Below, in pieces: positions 14,232 to 16,336 of a DNA stretch of 16,336 nucleotides. The notes under the pieces were generated by a model. That model ran no database searches, had not been told where the DNA came from, and saw only the letters and a program-made list of their open reading frames with translations. The stretch covers positions 1-16,336 of the forward strand of contig DATMQA010000174.1 in assembly GCA_035566895.1 (NCBI GenBank). The letters are read 5' to 3'. The DNA comes from DATMQA01 sp035566895. GTDB lineage: Bacteria > Verrucomicrobiota > Verrucomicrobiia > Limisphaerales > UBA8199. Within the stretch, counting starts at the first letter, position 1; each line of letters begins with the position of its first letter. The position numbers and the translations under genes were made by a program.

Positions 14232-14735
14232 ATGCGAACCATCCTCCAGGTCGAAGACGATCCCAACGATGTTTTCCTGCTGCAACACGCCATGAAGAAA
14301 GTGGGCCTGGTGAACCCGGTTCGGGTGGCCACGGATGGACGGCAGGCCATCGACTATTTGAAAGGCGCCGGCAAATTTGCGGACCGTAGGAAATTTCCCC
14401 TGCCGTGCCTTGTGCTCCTGGATTTGAAATTGCCATTCGTGATGGGCCTGGAGGTTCTTAAATGGATCCGCCACCGGCCCGGGCCGGCGCTGATCGTGCT
14501 GCTCCTGACAGCCTCGGCCGAAGACGCGGATATCGCGACTGCCTACCGTTTGGGCGCCAATGCGTTTCTGACCAAACCGTCCACGGCAGCTAAACTCGAG
14601 GACATGGCCAAAGCCATCAAGGACTTCTGGCTGACGCACAACACGTTACCGAAGGAATCGCATGCGAAATCCGCAACTGATGGCCCGGTGCACGCACGCA
14701 GGAGAGTTCGCAGCGAAGCCGTTTCGGCCAGTTGA
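14232..14735 (+). CDS. Rcp1-like receiver-only response regulator
   Basis: This 167-aa protein has one receiver domain (about residues 2-135). It has the acidic residues E8/D9/D10, the phospho-acceptor D64 in LVLLDLKLP, T93 in LLLTASAED and K115 in AFLTKPST. The DDPNDVFLLQHAMKKVG start and the longer loop before the phospho-acceptor (KGAGKFADRRKFPLP) are typical of the Rcp1 group, which receives phosphate from phytochrome-like and PAS kinases. It lacks an output domain. The tail (about 140-167) is basic and probably disordered. It starts 3 bp after the kinase stop, so the two are surely co-transcribed. It may be the direct acceptor from the kinase and hand phosphate onward or act by protein contact. 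Confidence 0.92.
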   Translation: MRTILQVEDDPNDVFLLQHAMKKVGLVNPVRVATDGRQAIDYLKGAGKFADRRKFPLPCLVLLDLKLPFVMGLEVLKWIRHRPGPALIVLLLTASAEDADIATAYRLGANAFLTKPSTAAKLEDMAKAIKDFWLTHNTLPKESHAKSATDGPVHARRRVRSEAVSAS

Positions 14736-14776
14736 TGGGGCAAGCGCAGAAAGCAGAACCACTTCCAAGGAAAGAA

Positions 14777-15484
14777 ATGAAAAAAATCACTGTTTTACTT
14801 TGTGACGATCACAACATGATTCGAGAAGGGCTGCGGCTGCTCCTGGAAAAGGAACCGGATATCCAGGTCGTCGGTGAAGCGGCCGACGGCAACCAGGCGG
14901 TGGAAAAAGCGAAAGCGCTTCGACCGGATGTGGTCCTGATGGACCTGGCGATGCCGCGGTTGAACGGTTTGGAAGCCACGCGCCAAATTGCGAAGGAAAT
15001 CCCCTCGATCAAAGTGCTCATCCTTTCAGCTTACAGTGACGATCAGTACATCGGCCACGCGATCGAAGCGGACGCTGCCGGCTATGTGATGAAAGAGACC
15101 GTCGGGAATGATTTGTTGCGAGCCATACGCGAAGTGGCCAAAGGAAACGCCTTTTTCAGTCCTTCCATTGCCAAACGCATATTGAAGCAGTGGCAGGGAA
15201 AATCGCTCAATGGGCGCGCGGCCGGCGCCAAGACGACCATGTTGACCGGCCGTCAAACGGAAATCCTCCAGTTGGTCGCGGAAGGATATGCCACCAAGCA
15301 AATAGCCGGCTTGCTGTCATTAAGCATAAAAACGGTGGAGAAACATCGGCAAGACCTAATGAATGCGCTGAACATTCATAACATTGCGAGTTTGACGCGG
15401 TACGCGGTTTCCAGCGGCGTCGTCGAATCCAACCGTTTGCCGAACGGGCCAGAGACCCCCGCGCTGCTCGCCACCGCCAAGTGA
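14777..15484 (+). CDS. NarL/LuxR-family response regulator (paralogue 2)
   Basis: This 235-aa DNA-binding response regulator has a receiver (about residues 3-120) with D10/D11, phospho-acceptor D56 in VVLMDLAMP, switch S84 and K106. The LuxR helix-turn-helix has GRQTEILQLVAEG and SIKTVEKHRQDLM. The receiver is collinear, position by position, with the regulator at 59-736, and the DNA-binding helices are closely similar, so they are paralogues. ATG 14777 is chosen because AAGGAAAG lies just upstream and the N-terminus then matches the paralogue; an in-frame TTG at 14732 overlaps the preceding gene. It is third in the operon with the PAS kinase and the Rcp1-like receiver, 41 bp downstream. It is the best local candidate to bind the GGGG...CCCC boxes, including those of its own operon (inference). 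Confidence 0.94.
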   Translation: MKKITVLLCDDHNMIREGLRLLLEKEPDIQVVGEAADGNQAVEKAKALRPDVVLMDLAMPRLNGLEATRQIAKEIPSIKVLILSAYSDDQYIGHAIEADAAGYVMKETVGNDLLRAIREVAKGNAFFSPSIAKRILKQWQGKSLNGRAAGAKTTMLTGRQTEILQLVAEGYATKQIAGLLSLSIKTVEKHRQDLMNALNIHNIASLTRYAVSSGVVESNRLPNGPETPALLATAK

Positions 15485-15488
15485 ACGA

Positions 15489-15767
15489 ATGGCTAAGCGA
15501 TATGATCGGCTCCTGCTGGAAACCCTGCTTGGCGTGAATCTGGAAGGCAAACAACTGCGCCTGACGCCCAGGCTTCCGGCGACCTGGAGCACGTTCACCG
15601 TCCACTACCGGTATCGGCAAACTCCTTATCACATTCGCGTCACGAGGCTCCCGGGGGCGCCGCCTGGTGCCAGCCAACTATCCCTCGACGGTCAGGCGCT
15701 CACGGGTAATATGCTCCCCTTGCTGGACGATCATCGTGATCATGTTGTGGAAATGCAGGTCAGTTAA
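15489..15767 (+). pseudogene. C-terminal remnant of a GH94 / cyclic beta-1,2-glucan synthase-like protein
   Basis: This frame of 92 codons starts four bases after the NarL regulator stop. Its start, RYDRLLLETLLGVNLEGKQL, followed by RLTPRLPATW, VHYRYRQTPYHIRV and LDGQALTG...LPLLDDHRDHVVEMQV, matches from memory the extreme C-terminus of NdvB-type cyclic glucan synthases and GH94 phosphorylases. Those proteins are about 800 to 2800 aa. The catalytic barrel that should precede this segment is missing and the response regulator lies in its place. The fragment keeps only the C-terminal beta-sandwich, so it cannot be catalytic. It has no ribosome-binding site that I can see. It is most simply a leftover of a rearrangement; a small expressed protein is less likely. 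Confidence 0.6.
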
Positions 15768-15777
15768 GCACCAGATA

Positions 15778-16336
15778 CTAAGACCCCCTCGCGCACCGAA
15801 AGCCAAAATCAAAATAGGCGTAAGCAGGCCCGACGACGCCGTTGTCGTAGCGATACGAGGAGCGGGTGAAGAAGGCGTTGAAGGGGTTCGTGTCCCAGAC
15901 GCCACCGCGCAGCACACGCTGGCCCGCAGGACCTGCCGGGCCGCGAGAATCGGCCTGCGTTGCGCCTGCATTGCCATACCAGCTTGAGTCGTACCAGTCC
16001 CAACACCACTCGAACACATTCCCAGCCATGTCATACAGCCCATACCCGTTGGCCGCAAACGACCCCACCGGGCTCGTGTAGGGAACCCCACCCGTCGCGT
16101 AGGCCGGGTGATAGTCTGGCGTCGGGCTGACATCATATGCATAGGAGTTGGTATTCGCGTAGTAGTTCGCCCGGCTGTGGCTGATAGTGTTCGCATCCGA
16201 CCACGGGAACCGGTGTCCTGCCGCTCCGCCCCGCGCCGCCTTCTCCCACTCCGCCTCCGTCGGCAATCGGTAGCCCGCGAGCCAGTTTAGCCAATTATTC
16301 AGCACGTTCGTCTGGCCCGCGCGATACACGTTCGTC
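15778..16336 (-). CDS. Formylglycine-generating-enzyme (FGE/SUMF1) fold protein, partial
   Basis: The frame reads from the right edge of the window to a stop at 15778-15780. About 185 residues of the C-terminal part are present and the N-terminus is missing. FGE-sulfatase family motifs are clear: YRLPTEAEWEKAARGG, FPWSD, SPVGSFAANGYGLYDMAGNVFEWCWDWY, RVLRGGVWD and the end FGFRCARGS. In true formylglycine-generating enzymes two cysteines lie in the segment after RGGS; here that segment (WDTNPFNAFFTRSSYRYDN) has none. It therefore probably does not activate sulfatases, although it keeps the fold, as do many members of this superfamily. It converges on the GH94 remnant with 10 bp between the stops and no visible terminator. 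Confidence 0.88.
   Translation of the reverse strand, partial: TNVYRAGQTNVLNNWLNWLAGYRLPTEAEWEKAARGGAAGHRFPWSDANTISHSRANYYANTNSYAYDVSPTPDYHPAYATGGVPYTSPVGSFAANGYGLYDMAGNVFEWCWDWYDSSWYGNAGATQADSRGPAGPAGQRVLRGGVWDTNPFNAFFTRSSYRYDNGVVGPAYAYFDFGFRCARGS

Overview
The window is a GC-rich bacterial segment of about 16.3 kb. Its gene content most resembles Verrucomicrobiota (Pedosphaera/Limisphaerales-like). Evidence for this: a secreted DUF3494 ice-binding-like protein whose last residues follow the '-FYRVF-' pattern common in that phylum, a formylglycine-generating-enzyme (FGE) fold protein, leaders rich in Ala and Gly, and non-coding DNA full of seven-base tandem repeats. This placement is inferred from family content; no marker gene is present. 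Nearly all genes lie on the + strand. Only the partial gene at the right edge is on the - strand.

Layout. (1) 59-736: a NarL/LuxR-type response regulator next to a 14-G run at the window edge. (2) 899-3259: a two-gene unit for a secreted DUF3494 protein and an outer-membrane beta-barrel. (3) 3419-5011: a receiver-only regulator followed by an orphan HydE/BioB-like radical SAM enzyme. (4) 5012-6133: about 1.1 kb of largely non-coding, repeat-rich DNA that ends with a strong candidate sigma-54 promoter. (5) 6134-9550: six co-directional small envelope genes: two lipoproteins, a DUF6600 protein, a triple-BON protein, a 49-aa DUF5670/lmo0937-type membrane peptide and a DUF3185 membrane protein. 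(6) 9551-9806: an inverted repeat. (7) 9807-12863: a 1018-aa DUF748/AsmA-like protein. (8) 12993-15484: a PAS histidine kinase, an Rcp1-like receiver and a second NarL-type regulator, apparently one operon. (9) 15489-15767: a C-terminal remnant of a cyclic-glucan-synthase/GH94-type protein. (10) 15778-16336: a partial FGE-fold gene.

The most interesting signal is regulatory. Three promoters, ahead of the DUF3494 unit, the receiver/radical SAM unit and the histidine-kinase operon, share a palindromic box (GGGGAAATACCCC-like) followed by a second box (CGG-N2-AA-N-CCCC). Each lies 40-41 bp upstream of a -10-like hexamer, and the start codon follows only 7-10 bases after that hexamer. None has a convincing -35 box. 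This looks like an activator-dependent regulon with leaderless or near-leaderless mRNAs. The two paralogous NarL-type regulators at the ends of the window are natural candidates for the activator, and the kinase operon would then be autoregulated. That link is inference.

Taken together, the window reads as a sensing and envelope-remodelling locus. A cytosolic PAS kinase with several receivers would control secreted and outer-membrane proteins. A separate set of periplasmic and membrane stress-type proteins would be driven from a sigma-54 promoter.
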